Assembly: GCF_002968575.1 (NCBI RefSeq) | Contig: NZ_PVBM01000025.1 | Span: forward strand, 1-64,000 | Reading direction: 5' to 3' | Source: Neorhizobium huautlense | GTDB lineage: Bacteria > Pseudomonadota > Alphaproteobacteria > Rhizobiales > Rhizobiaceae | Length of the DNA: 64,000 bases | In this document: piece by piece, positions 45,987 to 54,112 of the stretch | Layout of the letters: each line of letters begins with the position of its first letter | How positions within the stretch are numbered: the stretch's first letter is position 1 | The notes under the pieces: generated by a model | Told to the model about the DNA's origin: nothing | The model's database searches: none | Seen by the model: the letters and a program-made list of their open reading frames with translations, nothing else | Translations under genes and position numbers: made by a program

Positions 45987-46475
45987 TTACGGAAACAGCG
46001 CGCTCGCGATCGCCGGACGCCCGTCGCCCTTGAGGCGAAATTCTGAGGCGATCCGATCGGCGATCTTTTCGGCGAGCGTCTTATCCGCCTCGCCTGCTTC
46101 CAGTAGGAAGACGGATGTCTCGAAACTTCCCTCGGCAATTGCCTCGCCGCTGCTGACGGAAATCACCTGGACGGTTACTTTCGCCTCATGCCGGCTGCCG
46201 ATCAATTGCGGGATGCGCGAGGCCTTCTCTATCCGGATGGCGATGATCGTCCGCGGCAGCATGGACGCACGGGTGGTTCCGCGGATCGCCTCGTCCACAA
46301 GCATGTCGGTGGCGATCACCAATCCCTGCGGAACATTGCCGCGCGCCGTCACGAACGCACCGCGCACGTCATAAAGAAGTTGCTCCCGCTTTTCGTGCCC
46401 TGCGGGCATGCGAAATGCGGTCAACGGCAATGCCGTGAGCACGATAAGAGCAAAACGGGACAGGCGGCGGAACAT
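45987..46475 (-). CDS. exported hypothetical protein
   Basis: A 162-residue protein with a signal peptide (MFRRLSRFALIVLTALPLTA, then FRMPAG). The mature part has IIAIRIEKASRIPQ and VTVQVISVSSGEAIAEGSFETSVFLLE, which look like beta-rich periplasmic modules, and ends SEFRLKGDGRPAIASALFP. I know no named family. Start at 46475; a terminator of the ATP12 operon overlaps its 5' end. It converges with fghA. Confidence 0.7.
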   Translation of the reverse strand: MFRRLSRFALIVLTALPLTAFRMPAGHEKREQLLYDVRGAFVTARGNVPQGLVIATDMLVDEAIRGTTRASMLPRTIIAIRIEKASRIPQLIGSRHEAKVTVQVISVSSGEAIAEGSFETSVFLLEAGEADKTLAEKIADRIASEFRLKGDGRPAIASALFP

Positions 46476-46477
46476 GA

Positions 46478-46502
46478 AAAACCCGGAAGACGAGACTTCC
46501 GG
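46478..46502 (-). terminator. terminator after the ATP12 operon, overlapping the next start
   Basis: A 7-bp perfect stem (CCGGAAG with CTTCCGG), then GTTTTTC on the minus strand, just before the ATG of the exported hypothetical protein. It should end the crcB-to-ATP12 message and isolate the downstream gene, which then needs a promoter very close by or relies on readthrough. Confidence 0.65.
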
Positions 46503-46531
46503 ATGTTCCACCAAACAGGGTTAGAGAAGGC

Positions 46532-47323
46532 TTAAGCGATGGGGCGCAGAGAGAGAAAAACTGCCGCCGCCGCCTGCATTTCTTCGAACCGCTTGGCGCG
46601 GCGATGCTCCGCTTCCGCGTCGGCCCCCCAAAGCTCGTTGGTCCAGTCCTCGTCGAGATGGGCAAGCGTCCACGCTTCCTGATCCGTGATGCGGTCTTCC
46701 GCGAAGGCAAGTGCCAGGATCGCCGATCCGGTCAGCGACGTCACCGTATGCAATGCCGCCAGTTCGATCGGGGTATCGTATTTGCGAAGCGTCACGGCAA
46801 AGGCGGCGATCGCCTCCTTGGGTTGGTCCCGAGGCATGACGCCCTCGATCAGGATGAAGCGGGCACCGAGTTCGTTCGCCGCCCAGTCCATGATCGGATC
46901 CCAGTTGTCGTTCTGCCTGACAACAAGATTTTCAGGTCCCTCGGCCCGGTAGCAGAGCATGTCGCTCGACGAAAATCTGAGAATATCCTCGAATACGGCC
47001 TGGGGATCGGCGGCAACCCCGTCGATTGCGGTGTTGACGAGCCTTGTGACCGGCATGGTGCGGGGGTCGATGACCTCCACCTGCGACGCCCATTCGTCAC
47101 GTACAAGTTCCGCCAGCCTTGCGGTCGGAACGACAAGGCTGTTCCTGGCAGGGGTTTTCACCGGCTTGCCGTCGAGATGGATAGCGTGACCGCCCTCGCC
47201 TTCGGCGACACCTACCTCCTTGTAGAAACGTTTCGGCAGCGGCTTCTGCATCTGGATCTGCGCCCGCTTGGTCGGATCCGCATGGCTCAGCACGTCCGAA
47301 GGGTCGGGAAAGATGTCGCGCAT
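46532..47323 (-). CDS. ATP12 family F1-ATPase assembly chaperone
   Basis: A 263-residue homologue of mitochondrial ATP12, which helps assemble the F1 sector of ATP synthase. Family phrases are KRFYKEVGVAEGEGGHAIHLDGKPVKTPARN, LAELVRDEWASQ and DTPIELAALHTVTSLTGSAILALAF. It is typical of alphaproteobacteria. Last gene of the run with CrcB, RluA-type synthase, a small membrane protein and a HAD phosphatase. Confidence 0.93.
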   Translation of the reverse strand: MRDIFPDPSDVLSHADPTKRAQIQMQKPLPKRFYKEVGVAEGEGGHAIHLDGKPVKTPARNSLVVPTARLAELVRDEWASQVEVIDPRTMPVTRLVNTAIDGVAADPQAVFEDILRFSSSDMLCYRAEGPENLVVRQNDNWDPIMDWAANELGARFILIEGVMPRDQPKEAIAAFAVTLRKYDTPIELAALHTVTSLTGSAILALAFAEDRITDQEAWTLAHLDEDWTNELWGADAEAEHRRAKRFEEMQAAAAVFLSLRPIA

Positions 47324-47333
47324 AAAAACAACC

Positions 47334-47987
47334 TCAGCCGATATGGGCGAGAATCTCGCTTGGATGATGGACGATCGCGTCGGCTCCGGCTTTCGTCAGC
47401 TCTTCCACCGAGGCATAACCCCAGGAAACGCCGATCGCCATGGCGCCGGCAGCCTTTGCCATCTGCATATCGTAAATGGCGTCGCCTATGACAAGAGTAT
47501 CGGCCGCTCTCATGCCGGTTTCGTCGCAGCATTCCGTCACCATCGCCGGATGCGGCTTGGAGGGACAATCGTCCGCCGTCCGCCCCACGACGAAGTATGT
47601 GTGGAAGCCATGCGTTTCCATGATGAGATTGAGCCCGCGCCGCGACTTGCCGGTAACGGCGCCGATCAGCAGATCCTCGCGCGGGCCGATTTCATCGATC
47701 AGCGCCCGGATTCCCGGGAACAGCGGCTCCTTGAAGTCGAGGTCCTGCCGGACGACCGAAAACAGCGATTTGTAATAGGCCGTCATCGCGACCGCCTCGT
47801 CGTCCACATGCTCCTTTCCCTGCATTCGGGAAATCGCGATGTCGAGCGTCAGTCCAATGATCGCCTTCGTATCCTCGACCTGCGGTTCGGGCTTGCCGAA
47901 TTGCGCGAAGGTTCGGCGCATGGTTTCGTGGATGAGACCGGCGCTGTCGACCAGCGTACCGTCGCAATCGAAGAGAACGAGTTTCAT
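47334..47987 (-). CDS. HAD-IA family hydrolase, phosphoglycolate phosphatase-like
   Basis: A 217-residue phosphatase of the HAD superfamily. Motif I is LVLFDCDGTLVDSA with the nucleophile Asp, motif II is in IGAVTGKSRRGL, motif III Lys in PSKPHPAM and motif IV in VIGDAIYDMQMAKAAG. The cap region suggests phosphoglycolate or related small phosphate esters. The start overlaps the small membrane protein's stop (ATGA), so they are coupled. Confidence 0.9.
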   Translation of the reverse strand: MKLVLFDCDGTLVDSAGLIHETMRRTFAQFGKPEPQVEDTKAIIGLTLDIAISRMQGKEHVDDEAVAMTAYYKSLFSVVRQDLDFKEPLFPGIRALIDEIGPREDLLIGAVTGKSRRGLNLIMETHGFHTYFVVGRTADDCPSKPHPAMVTECCDETGMRAADTLVIGDAIYDMQMAKAAGAMAIGVSWGYASVEELTKAGADAIVHHPSEILAHIG

Positions 47988-48214
47988 TTGCTTTCCGCTG
48001 ATTTCGCAGAGAGATACTGGCGCAAGATCTCGGTGTGTTCGCGAAGCGCCGCCGTGTTCGCCACGATTGCTTTGGTATTTTCGCTGGCTGCATCGATGGA
48101 CTGTTTGGTCGCATCCTTAATGTACCGGTTTGGCTTACGGCATAAAAAGATAAACAACGCACCGAAAATCACCGCGAAGGCGATAACGGGAATACCCGGA
48201 TTCATTTGAAACAT
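47984..48214 (-). CDS. small single-span membrane protein
   Basis: A 76-residue protein with a single N-terminal helix (IPVIAFAVIFGALFIFLC), then an Asn/Lys-rich amphipathic segment (YIKDATKQSIDAASENTKAIVANTAALREHTEIL) that could form a coiled coil. The function is unknown. The gene is coupled to the HAD phosphatase by a four-base overlap, and lies between it and the pseudouridine synthase. Confidence 0.8.
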   Translation of the reverse strand: MFQMNPGIPVIAFAVIFGALFIFLCRKPNRYIKDATKQSIDAASENTKAIVANTAALREHTEILRQYLSAKSAESK

Positions 48215-48229
48215 TCTGCCTGACCTCTG

Positions 48230-49219
48230 CTACTCGTCTTCCCTTGCGCCATTTTCCATATCGAAGCCCAGCAAGTTCCAGGTCTGGAGCATATGCGGCG
48301 GCAAGGGCGCCGTCACTCTCAGCCGCCCGCCGTTCGGGTGCGGAATATCGATATGCCGCGCATGCAGGTGCAGCTTCTTCTGCACGCCGCCCGGAAAGGC
48401 CCAGTTCGGGTCGTCGTCGAAATATTTGGGATCGCCGATGATCGGATGGCCGATATGCAGCGCGTGAACGCGAAGCTGATGGGTGCGGCCTGTATAGGGC
48501 TCCATCTCCAGCCAGGCGAGCGTCTGCGCCGCCGTTTCCAGAACGCGGTAATAAGACACCGCGTGGTCGGCCCCCTCCTCGCCATGTTTGGCGATCCGCA
48601 TGCGGTCTCCGTCGGGCGTCTGCTCTTTCACCAGCCAGGTGGAGATCTTGTCCTCGTGTTTGCGCGGCACGCCTTTGACGAGCGACCAATAGGTCTTCGT
48701 CGTGTCCCGCTCGCGAAAGGCTGCTGTCAGCTTCTGTGCCGCACCGCGGGTGCGGGCGATCACCAGCACGCCTGATGTGTCACGGTCGAGGCGGTGGACG
48801 AGCCGCGGCTTTTCGCCCTTCGGGCTGACCCAGGCGTCGAGCATCTGGTCGATATGCCGCGTGACGCCGGAACCGCCCTGTACGGCAAGCCCTGCAGGTT
48901 TGTTAAGGACAATGACCTTCTCGTCCTCGTGCAGCACCATGCGCGACAGCAGCTCGAAATCGCTGGAATGCTTCAGGTCCTTCGAGGCGATCGGGCCGGT
49001 CTTCTTGGCGTCTATATCCATGGGCGGAATGCGCACCGTCTGGCCCGGTTGAACCCGGGTGTCGGATTTGACGCGCCCACCATCGACGCGCACCTGGCCG
49101 GAACGCAAGAGCTTCTGCAGCGGCCCGAAGCCGAGCCCTGGGTAATGGATCTTGAACCAGCGGTCGAGACGCATCCCCGCCTCGTCCGCCTCGACGCGGA
49201 TATGCTCGATGCCTGCCAT
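48230..49219 (-). CDS. RluA family pseudouridine synthase
   Basis: A 329-residue enzyme that converts uridines to pseudouridine, probably in 23S rRNA (RluC/RluD type). An S4 RNA-binding domain (RLDRWFKIHYPGLGFGPLQKLLRSGQV) is followed by the catalytic motif HRLDRDTSGVLVIART with the active-site Asp. GRTHQLRVHALHIGHPIIGDPKY completes the pattern. ATG at 49219. Part of a probable operon with crcB upstream. Confidence 0.95.
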   Translation of the reverse strand: MAGIEHIRVEADEAGMRLDRWFKIHYPGLGFGPLQKLLRSGQVRVDGGRVKSDTRVQPGQTVRIPPMDIDAKKTGPIASKDLKHSSDFELLSRMVLHEDEKVIVLNKPAGLAVQGGSGVTRHIDQMLDAWVSPKGEKPRLVHRLDRDTSGVLVIARTRGAAQKLTAAFRERDTTKTYWSLVKGVPRKHEDKISTWLVKEQTPDGDRMRIAKHGEEGADHAVSYYRVLETAAQTLAWLEMEPYTGRTHQLRVHALHIGHPIIGDPKYFDDDPNWAFPGGVQKKLHLHARHIDIPHPNGGRLRVTAPLPPHMLQTWNLLGFDMENGAREDE

Positions 49220-49257
49220 CAACGCTCTTTCGTGTCTCGTCTGATTGAGCCCGGTCT

Positions 49258-49641
49258 TTAGAGCATTGCCCGCCCGAGCGCCAGCCCGGCAAAGACGGCG
49301 CCGAGCGAGATCGCCACGCTGGCGAGGACATAAGTTGCGCCAGCCAGCGCTGCGCCCCGCTCGAAAAGCGTGATGACGTCCAGTGAAAACGCCGAAAAGG
49401 TCGTGAAGCCGCCGAGCACCCCGGTGATCAGCAAGAGCCGCATCTCGGGCGAAGCATCATACCGCCGTACGATGAGCTCGGCGAGCAAGCCGATCGCGAA
49501 GGAACCCGCCACGTTCACCGTGAGTGTGCCCCAAGGGAAGTTCGGGCCGAATTGGCGCAGGGCCCAGAGTCCGACGAGATAGCGGCAGACGGAGCCGAGA
49601 GCTCCCCCGATGGCAACAAGAAGCATATGATTCATGGGCAT
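49258..49641 (-). CDS. crcB: fluoride efflux transporter CrcB
   Basis: A four-helix membrane protein of 127 residues (dual-topology fluoride channel, Fluc). Helix 1 contains AIGGALGSVCRYLVG, the second FPWGTLTVNVAGSFAIGLL, and the signature GVLGGFTTFSAFSLD is in the third. The start at 49641 has AGGTTACAGAGT upstream. No fluoride riboswitch is apparent in the sequence before it. First gene of the crcB-rluA-type-HAD-ATP12 run. Confidence 0.96.
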   Translation of the reverse strand: MPMNHMLLVAIGGALGSVCRYLVGLWALRQFGPNFPWGTLTVNVAGSFAIGLLAELIVRRYDASPEMRLLLITGVLGGFTTFSAFSLDVITLFERGAALAGATYVLASVAISLGAVFAGLALGRAML

Positions 49642-49746
49642 ACTCTGTAACCTGGAACAAAAAATCGTCAAATCGATAAAATGCCGGCCTTTTGCTTAAA
49701 CCGGAACGAATCGGGTTCCGCTTACTTCTTTATGATTGGAGAAGAA

Positions 49747-50037
49747 GTGGCAGATCATATGACTCAAGTGCTTAGCATCTCGGCAAACACCGCCGCCATG
49801 GCCATAGAGGCGCTAAAACCCGGCCGGCGCCTGTCGCCAAAGGATCAGGCAGCAGACATCAAGGCCGACGCCGAGCGTAATGCGAGACGTGCCCAGAATG
49901 CCGGCGAGCCCGGCGACATCGAACTGATGATTCCCGCCACCGCCGTTTCCGTCGACCTTTTGAGCGCGGGTCATCAACCGCATCAGCAGGTTTCCTATCA
50001 TCAGGTCCAGTCTGCGTATCGGGATCTGGAAGATTAG
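49747..50037 (+). CDS. small hypothetical protein
   Basis: A 96-residue protein with no membrane segment and no known motif. The middle is Ala/Arg-rich (DIKADAERNARRAQNAGEPGD) and probably helical; the C-terminus has QPHQQVSYHQVQ. The GTG at 49747 is preferred because GGAG lies six bases before it; ATG 49759 is possible. A GGAAC-N18-TT match lies about 20 bases upstream of the start but overlaps an inverted repeat, so its role is uncertain. Confidence 0.55.
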   Translation: MADHMTQVLSISANTAAMAIEALKPGRRLSPKDQAADIKADAERNARRAQNAGEPGDIELMIPATAVSVDLLSAGHQPHQQVSYHQVQSAYRDLED

Positions 50038-50053
50038 TTGCCTACCGTCCGCC

Positions 50054-50551
50054 TCACGGCGCCTGCCTGCGGGATTTGCCCGCGAACTTCAGCGGAAATC
50101 CTTCAAAGCCTTTGATCTCCTTCAGCACGAACGTTGTCTGCATTTCCTTGATGCGCGGCAACCGCCTGAGAGTCGACATGGCGAAATCGGCATAGGCGTC
50201 GAGATCGGGCGAGACGACCTGCAGCAGGAAGTCAGCGTCACCGGCAATACTGTAGCATGCCACCACCTCTTCCAGCCGGCTTACCTCGTCCGCGAAAGCC
50301 TCCGCTTCCGCTTCGCTATGGCTGTCGATCTTGACGCGGATGAAGGCAAGCACGCCGAGGCCGATCGCCCGCCGGTCCAGGATTGCCCGATACCCCTGGA
50401 TAACGCCGCTCTCTTCCAGATGCCTGACCCGCCGCCAGCTCGGCGACGTCGAAAGCCCGACCTTCTCCGCCAATGCCTGATTCGTCAGCCGGCCGTCTTC
50501 CTGTAAAGCTTTCAAGATTCGCACATCTGCCGGTTCGATCTCACCATCCAT
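50054..50551 (-). CDS. Lrp/AsnC family regulator
   Basis: A 165-residue transcription factor. The N-terminal winged helix is DVRILKALQEDGRLTNQALAEKVGLSTSPSWRRVRHL, followed by an RAM effector-binding domain (RVKIDSHSEAEAEAFADEVSRL and CYSIAGDADFLLQVVSPDLDAY). It probably responds to an amino acid. Divergently oriented from the DUF2000 gene; the 130-bp intergenic space likely holds shared operators. A longer in-frame start adds about 100 unconserved residues and is rejected. Confidence 0.93.
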   Translation of the reverse strand: MDGEIEPADVRILKALQEDGRLTNQALAEKVGLSTSPSWRRVRHLEESGVIQGYRAILDRRAIGLGVLAFIRVKIDSHSEAEAEAFADEVSRLEEVVACYSIAGDADFLLQVVSPDLDAYADFAMSTLRRLPRIKEMQTTFVLKEIKGFEGFPLKFAGKSRRQAP

Positions 50552-50681
50552 AAATTTCTGCCCATCCTTCGCTGATTGCCGGTAAGTCTTACCAAAAACG
50601 GCGAGGAACCAGAAGCGAAAGGTAAGATCATCCCGGCGAGCTGCACTATCATCCGGCGGCTTCCAACCACGCCGGAAAATC

Positions 50682-51098
50682 ATGAGCGAAGACATCCGCC
50701 TTGCCATCGTCGTCAATCCCGCCCTGCCGATCGGCCTCGTCGCCAATACGGTCAGTGCCATTTCCGTAGGTCTCGGCGCGCGCCTGCCGCAGCTTGCCGG
50801 GCAAACCCTCGCCGACCGAGATGGTCGCGCGATCGACACCAGTTCCAATGAACCGGTGCCGATTCTCGCAGCAGACGCGGAAACGATCGGCGCGCTTCTC
50901 CTGCGGGCGCTCGGCCGGTCCGAGGACCGCGCCGTCGTACCCTTCCCGGCTTTCGCCCGGTCGCTGCATGACTACAGAGACTATGAGGCCGCTTTCCCGA
51001 ACTGCGATCTGTCGCAGGAGATAATCGACGGCCTGGGGCTCGCCGGCCCGTCGAAATGGGTCAGATCGCTGACCGGCAGCCTCAGGCTTCTCCGCTGA
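50682..51098 (+). CDS. DUF2000 family protein
   Basis: A 138-residue protein of the DUF2000 family, which has a peptidyl-tRNA hydrolase-like (PTH2) fold. It begins LAIVVNPALPIGLVANTVSAISVGLG and has NEPVPILAADAETIGALLLRAL. The function is unproven. It is divergent from the Lrp regulator, which probably controls it. Start at 50682. Confidence 0.85.
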   Translation: MSEDIRLAIVVNPALPIGLVANTVSAISVGLGARLPQLAGQTLADRDGRAIDTSSNEPVPILAADAETIGALLLRALGRSEDRAVVPFPAFARSLHDYRDYEAAFPNCDLSQEIIDGLGLAGPSKWVRSLTGSLRLLR

Positions 51099-51106
51099 GG
51101 GAGATG

Positions 51107-51129
51107 AGGCCGCGCCTTTGGCGGCCTCC
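51107..51129. terminator. hairpin between the DUF2000 and copper-chaperone genes
   Basis: GAGGCCGC pairs with GCGGCCTC around a seven-base loop, between the stops of two convergent genes. No T-tract is present on either side. A moderate terminator candidate. Confidence 0.5.
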
Positions 51130-51138
51130 CGAGGGGTG

Positions 51139-51717
51139 TCAGTTGGTCTTGTGGCCGCCCGGACCAGCCGCGCCCACGGCCAGTTTGACTTCGATCGGTC
51201 CGGCTTTTTCGAATGTCAGCGTCACGGGCACTTCGCCACCGGCCTTGAAGGGCTCTTTCACCTTCATGAACATCATGTGCAGCCCGCCCGGTTTCAGCTC
51301 GATCGTCTGTCCGGCTGGGATCGCGATTCCGGCATCGAGCTTGCGCATTTTCATCACCTGCCCCTGCATCGCCATTTCATGCAGTTCCACCGCGCCTGCC
51401 ACCGGCGAGGAGGCGGACACCAGCATATCGTCAACTTCGCCGTTGTTCGTGATGGTCAGGTATCCGCCGCCGACAGGCTGACCCGGCAGCATGGCCTTGG
51501 AGAACGCCCCGGTGATCACCAGATCGCCGACTTTGATTGCCTCGCCGGTCGCGGTTGCGCCGCCCGCCATCATGCCCTGCATGTGATCCGTGCCGGCCGC
51601 CATGATCACGTCGTTCGTTGGCCTCGATGCATTGAGGAAAACAGGTTGCGCGAAGGTGTGAGCAGCACCGGCGGTTGCGAGCATGCCTGAAAGGATGATT
51701 TTTGCGATGGTCTTCAT
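51139..51717 (-). CDS. PCuAC family periplasmic copper chaperone
   Basis: A 192-residue protein with a signal peptide (MKTIAKIILSGMLATAGAAH) and one DUF461/PCuAC domain. The copper-binding Met/His pattern is visible in VELHEMAMQGQVMKMRKLD and GGLHMMFMKVKEPFKAG (His-x-Met type). Such proteins deliver Cu(I) to cytochrome c oxidase CuA or related sites. An early Met/His-rich stretch (TDHMQGMMAGG) adds more potential ligands. Downstream of the DUF2946-like gene, 73 bp apart. Confidence 0.93.
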   Translation of the reverse strand: MKTIAKIILSGMLATAGAAHTFAQPVFLNASRPTNDVIMAAGTDHMQGMMAGGATATGEAIKVGDLVITGAFSKAMLPGQPVGGGYLTITNNGEVDDMLVSASSPVAGAVELHEMAMQGQVMKMRKLDAGIAIPAGQTIELKPGGLHMMFMKVKEPFKAGGEVPVTLTFEKAGPIEVKLAVGAAGPGGHKTN

Positions 51718-51790
51718 GATATGTCCTCTTCCGGTGACAGCACGCTTTGGCTGTCCGACCGGGAACGATTGATCTGTATGAATGCAAAGA

Positions 51791-52162
51791 TCAGATCGAG
51801 GCAGGTGGAGCGCGGGATCTCGGCCGCTCGACCGCGCTCGCACCGAAAGTCTCGACGGGCCTCGGCAGCGCCTTCGCATGGGATCGCTGCCCGCCCGCCA
51901 GCCATGTTTCATCATTGGGCGGCGGCAGGATGACCGAGGCGGCAAGCAGGCAGACTTCGCAAAGCGGCTTTGCCGCCGGCTCCCGCCTGTGCTCGCCCTC
52001 GGCGCAGATGTCGGCGAAAGTGCCGTCCGGAAGCCGATATTCTTCGCCGAACGATTCGAGCGGAGCGGCGCTTCCAGGCTGATGGCCAAGCCCCAGCGAA
52101 AGCAGGAGTACGGCGCAAAAGATGCGCAGCACGCTTGTCACTGTGCGGGGACCTGTCGTCAT
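51791..52162 (-). CDS. DUF2946-like membrane-anchored protein, copper-linked by context
   Basis: A 123-residue protein with an N-terminal hydrophobic segment (SVLRIFCAVLLLSLGLG), probably an uncleaved or cleaved signal, and a Cys motif PLCEVCLLAASV with a further Cys in DICAEGEH. This recalls DUF2946 proteins, which often accompany copper genes. A His/Pro-rich tail follows. Start at 52162 (MTTGPRT) or 52192. It lies directly upstream of the PCuAC gene, suggesting a joint role in copper delivery. Confidence 0.7.
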   Translation of the reverse strand: MTTGPRTVTSVLRIFCAVLLLSLGLGHQPGSAAPLESFGEEYRLPDGTFADICAEGEHRREPAAKPLCEVCLLAASVILPPPNDETWLAGGQRSHAKALPRPVETFGASAVERPRSRAPPASI

Positions 52163-52360
52163 TGCATAACCTGCTCGAATAGCACTCGGCATAACCCAAT
52201 TCGTCGGGAAGCGCAAAACATGGTCCTCTCTATACCACGCAGCCACGACGGCTGTTTGCACCAGGTCAAGCAGCGTTCATTGCGCTGCGACAGAAATTAT
52301 GTCCGGAGCGACATTGGCCTCTTGTCAAACCCCGGTCGAGGCGGATAATGACGCCGAACT

Positions 52361-52522
52361 CGCTGGGAGAATCCGCTTCAATGCGGTGCCGAAGGAGCAA
52401 CCGCCCCGGAAACTCTCAGGCAAAAGGACCAGCGAGCGTCGACAGGACTCTGGAGAGAGGTTTTTCCTTAGGGAGAGACTCGCCGAAGGGATAACAATCT
52501 CAGGCGAAAGGGACAGAGGGGG
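52361..52522 (+). ncRNA. tandem glycine riboswitch
   Basis: Two aptamers occur in tandem upstream of gcvT. The first spans about 52361-52434 and has GTGCCGAAGGAGCAA with AACTCTCAGGCAAAAGGACC. The second spans about 52447-52522 and has ACTCTGGAGAGAGG, TCGCCGAAGGGATAACAATC and CAGGCGAAAGGGACAGAGGG. These are the known core blocks. Glycine binding should turn on the gcv operon. Confidence 0.96.
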
Positions 52523-52592
52523 CTCAAAAACCGGCGCGGCAACGCGCCTGACCGTGAGCCGGTGCGTCAAGCGCCAAGACCTGGAGGCGTCC

Positions 52593-53729
52593 TTGGACGA
52601 TCAGACCGTACTGAAGAAAACACCCCTTCACGCCCTTCATCTGTCGCTCGGAGCGAAGATGGTGCCGTTCGCCGGGTATGACATGCCGGTGCAATATCCC
52701 GCGGGCGTTCTCAAGGAGCACCTGCACACCCGCACGGCCGCCGGGCTTTTCGACGTCTCCCACATGGGACAGGTTCTCGTGAGAGCAAGATCCGGTGTCT
52801 ATGAGGATGCGGCAAGGGCGCTGGAAAGCCTGGTTCCGGTGGATATCCTCGGCCTGAAGGGAGGCCGCCAGCGCTACGGGTTCTTCACCGACGAGAACGG
52901 ATGTATCCTCGACGACCTGATGATCACCAATCGCGGCGATCACCTCTTGGTCGTCGTCAACGCCGCCTGCAAGGAGGCCGATGTCGCCCATATGAAGGCG
53001 CATCTTTCGGATTGCGACGTGACGCTCGTTGAGGACCGGGCGCTTCTCGCGCTACAAGGCCCCAGGGCCGAGGCAGTGCTCGCCGAACTCTGGCCGGATG
53101 TCGTTGACATGAAGTTCATGGATGTCTGCGACGCCAGCCTTCACGATGCCGCCTGCATCGTCTCCCGCTCCGGTTATTCCGGCGAGGACGGGTTCGAGAT
53201 CTCCGTCCCCGCTAAAGACGCCGAACAACTCGCCAAGGCGCTGCTCGAGGATCTGCATTGCATGCCGATCGGCCTCGGCGCCCGCGATTCGCTGCGGCTC
53301 GAAGCCGGGCTCTGCCTCTATGGCAACGACATCGACACGACGACCTCTCCGATCGAGGCCTCGCTCGAATGGGCGATCCAGAAGGCCCGCCGTCCGGGCG
53401 GCGAACGCGCCGGGGGCTTCCCTGGCGCCGGTCGCATCCTGGATGAACTGACGAACGGCACCTCGCGCCGCCGCGTCGGCCTGAAGCCGGAAGGCAAAGC
53501 CCCCGTCCGCTCGCACGCCAAGCTTTTTGCGGACGCCGAAGGCAAGATCGAACTCGGCGAGGTCACCTCCGGCACCTTCGGCCCTTCGGTCGAAGGCCCG
53601 GTCGCTATGGGTTATGTCCCGACCCAATATGCCGAGCCTGGCACCCAGATCTTTGCCGAGGTCCGTGGCAGGTTCCTGCCCGTTACCGTCGCCAAACTCC
53701 CTTTCATCGCCCCCACCTACAAACGCTAA
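52593..53729 (+). CDS. gcvT: aminomethyltransferase (glycine cleavage T protein)
   Basis: Transfers the aminomethyl carbon from lipoyl-GcvH to tetrahydrofolate, releasing ammonia. The 378-residue product begins with the conserved KKTPLHALHLSLGAKMVPFAGYDMPVQYP, followed by FDVSHMGQVLV and SRSGYSGEDGFEI; the C-terminal barrel has VTSGTFGPSVEGPVAMGYV. The start appears to be TTG at 52593, after GGAGG; no ATG or GTG lies near the conserved N-terminus. First gene of the riboswitch-controlled operon. Confidence 0.95.
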   Translation: MDDQTVLKKTPLHALHLSLGAKMVPFAGYDMPVQYPAGVLKEHLHTRTAAGLFDVSHMGQVLVRARSGVYEDAARALESLVPVDILGLKGGRQRYGFFTDENGCILDDLMITNRGDHLLVVVNAACKEADVAHMKAHLSDCDVTLVEDRALLALQGPRAEAVLAELWPDVVDMKFMDVCDASLHDAACIVSRSGYSGEDGFEISVPAKDAEQLAKALLEDLHCMPIGLGARDSLRLEAGLCLYGNDIDTTTSPIEASLEWAIQKARRPGGERAGGFPGAGRILDELTNGTSRRRVGLKPEGKAPVRSHAKLFADAEGKIELGEVTSGTFGPSVEGPVAMGYVPTQYAEPGTQIFAEVRGRFLPVTVAKLPFIAPTYKR

Positions 53730-53749
53730 AAAACCCTCCGGAGAGAACC

Positions 53750-54112
53750 ATGCTGAAATTTACCGCCGAACATGAATGGCTGAAGCTCGAAGGCGACGTC
53801 GCCACCGTCGGCATCACCTCTCACGCTGCCGAACAGCTCGGCGATCTCGTTTTCGTGGAACTGCCGGAAGTGGGTGCCGAACTGACGAAGGACGGCAATG
53901 CCGCCACAGTGGAATCCGTGAAGGCGGCATCCGATGTCTATTGTCCGCTCGATGGCGAAGTCGCCGAGGTCAACCAGGCGATCGTCGACGATCCCTCGAT
54001 CGTCAATTCGGATCCGCAGGGTGCCGGCTGGTTCTTCAAGCTGAAGCTCAAGAACGCTTCCGATGCCGACGCGCTGCTCGACGAAGCCGCCTATAAGGAC
54101 CTCATCGCATGA
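53750..54112 (+). CDS. gcvH: glycine cleavage system H protein
   Basis: The lipoyl carrier of glycine cleavage. The 120-residue protein has the lipoylation site Lys58 in TVESVKAASDVYCP and the conserved start MLKFTAEHEWLK. GcvP loads its lipoyl arm and GcvT unloads it. It lies 20 bases after gcvT and overlaps gcvP by four bases. LipB in this window would help supply its lipoate. Confidence 0.97.
   Translation: MLKFTAEHEWLKLEGDVATVGITSHAAEQLGDLVFVELPEVGAELTKDGNAATVESVKAASDVYCPLDGEVAEVNQAIVDDPSIVNSDPQGAGWFFKLKLKNASDADALLDEAAYKDLIA

Noticed and set aside
49703..49727. GGAAC-N18-TT match upstream of the 49747 gene
   Set aside because: It overlaps an inverted repeat of the same GGAAC and the -10 lacks the usual GTT, so I did not list it as a promoter.
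49642..49746. Fluoride riboswitch before crcB
   Set aside because: The conserved fluoride riboswitch blocks are not present in the leader.
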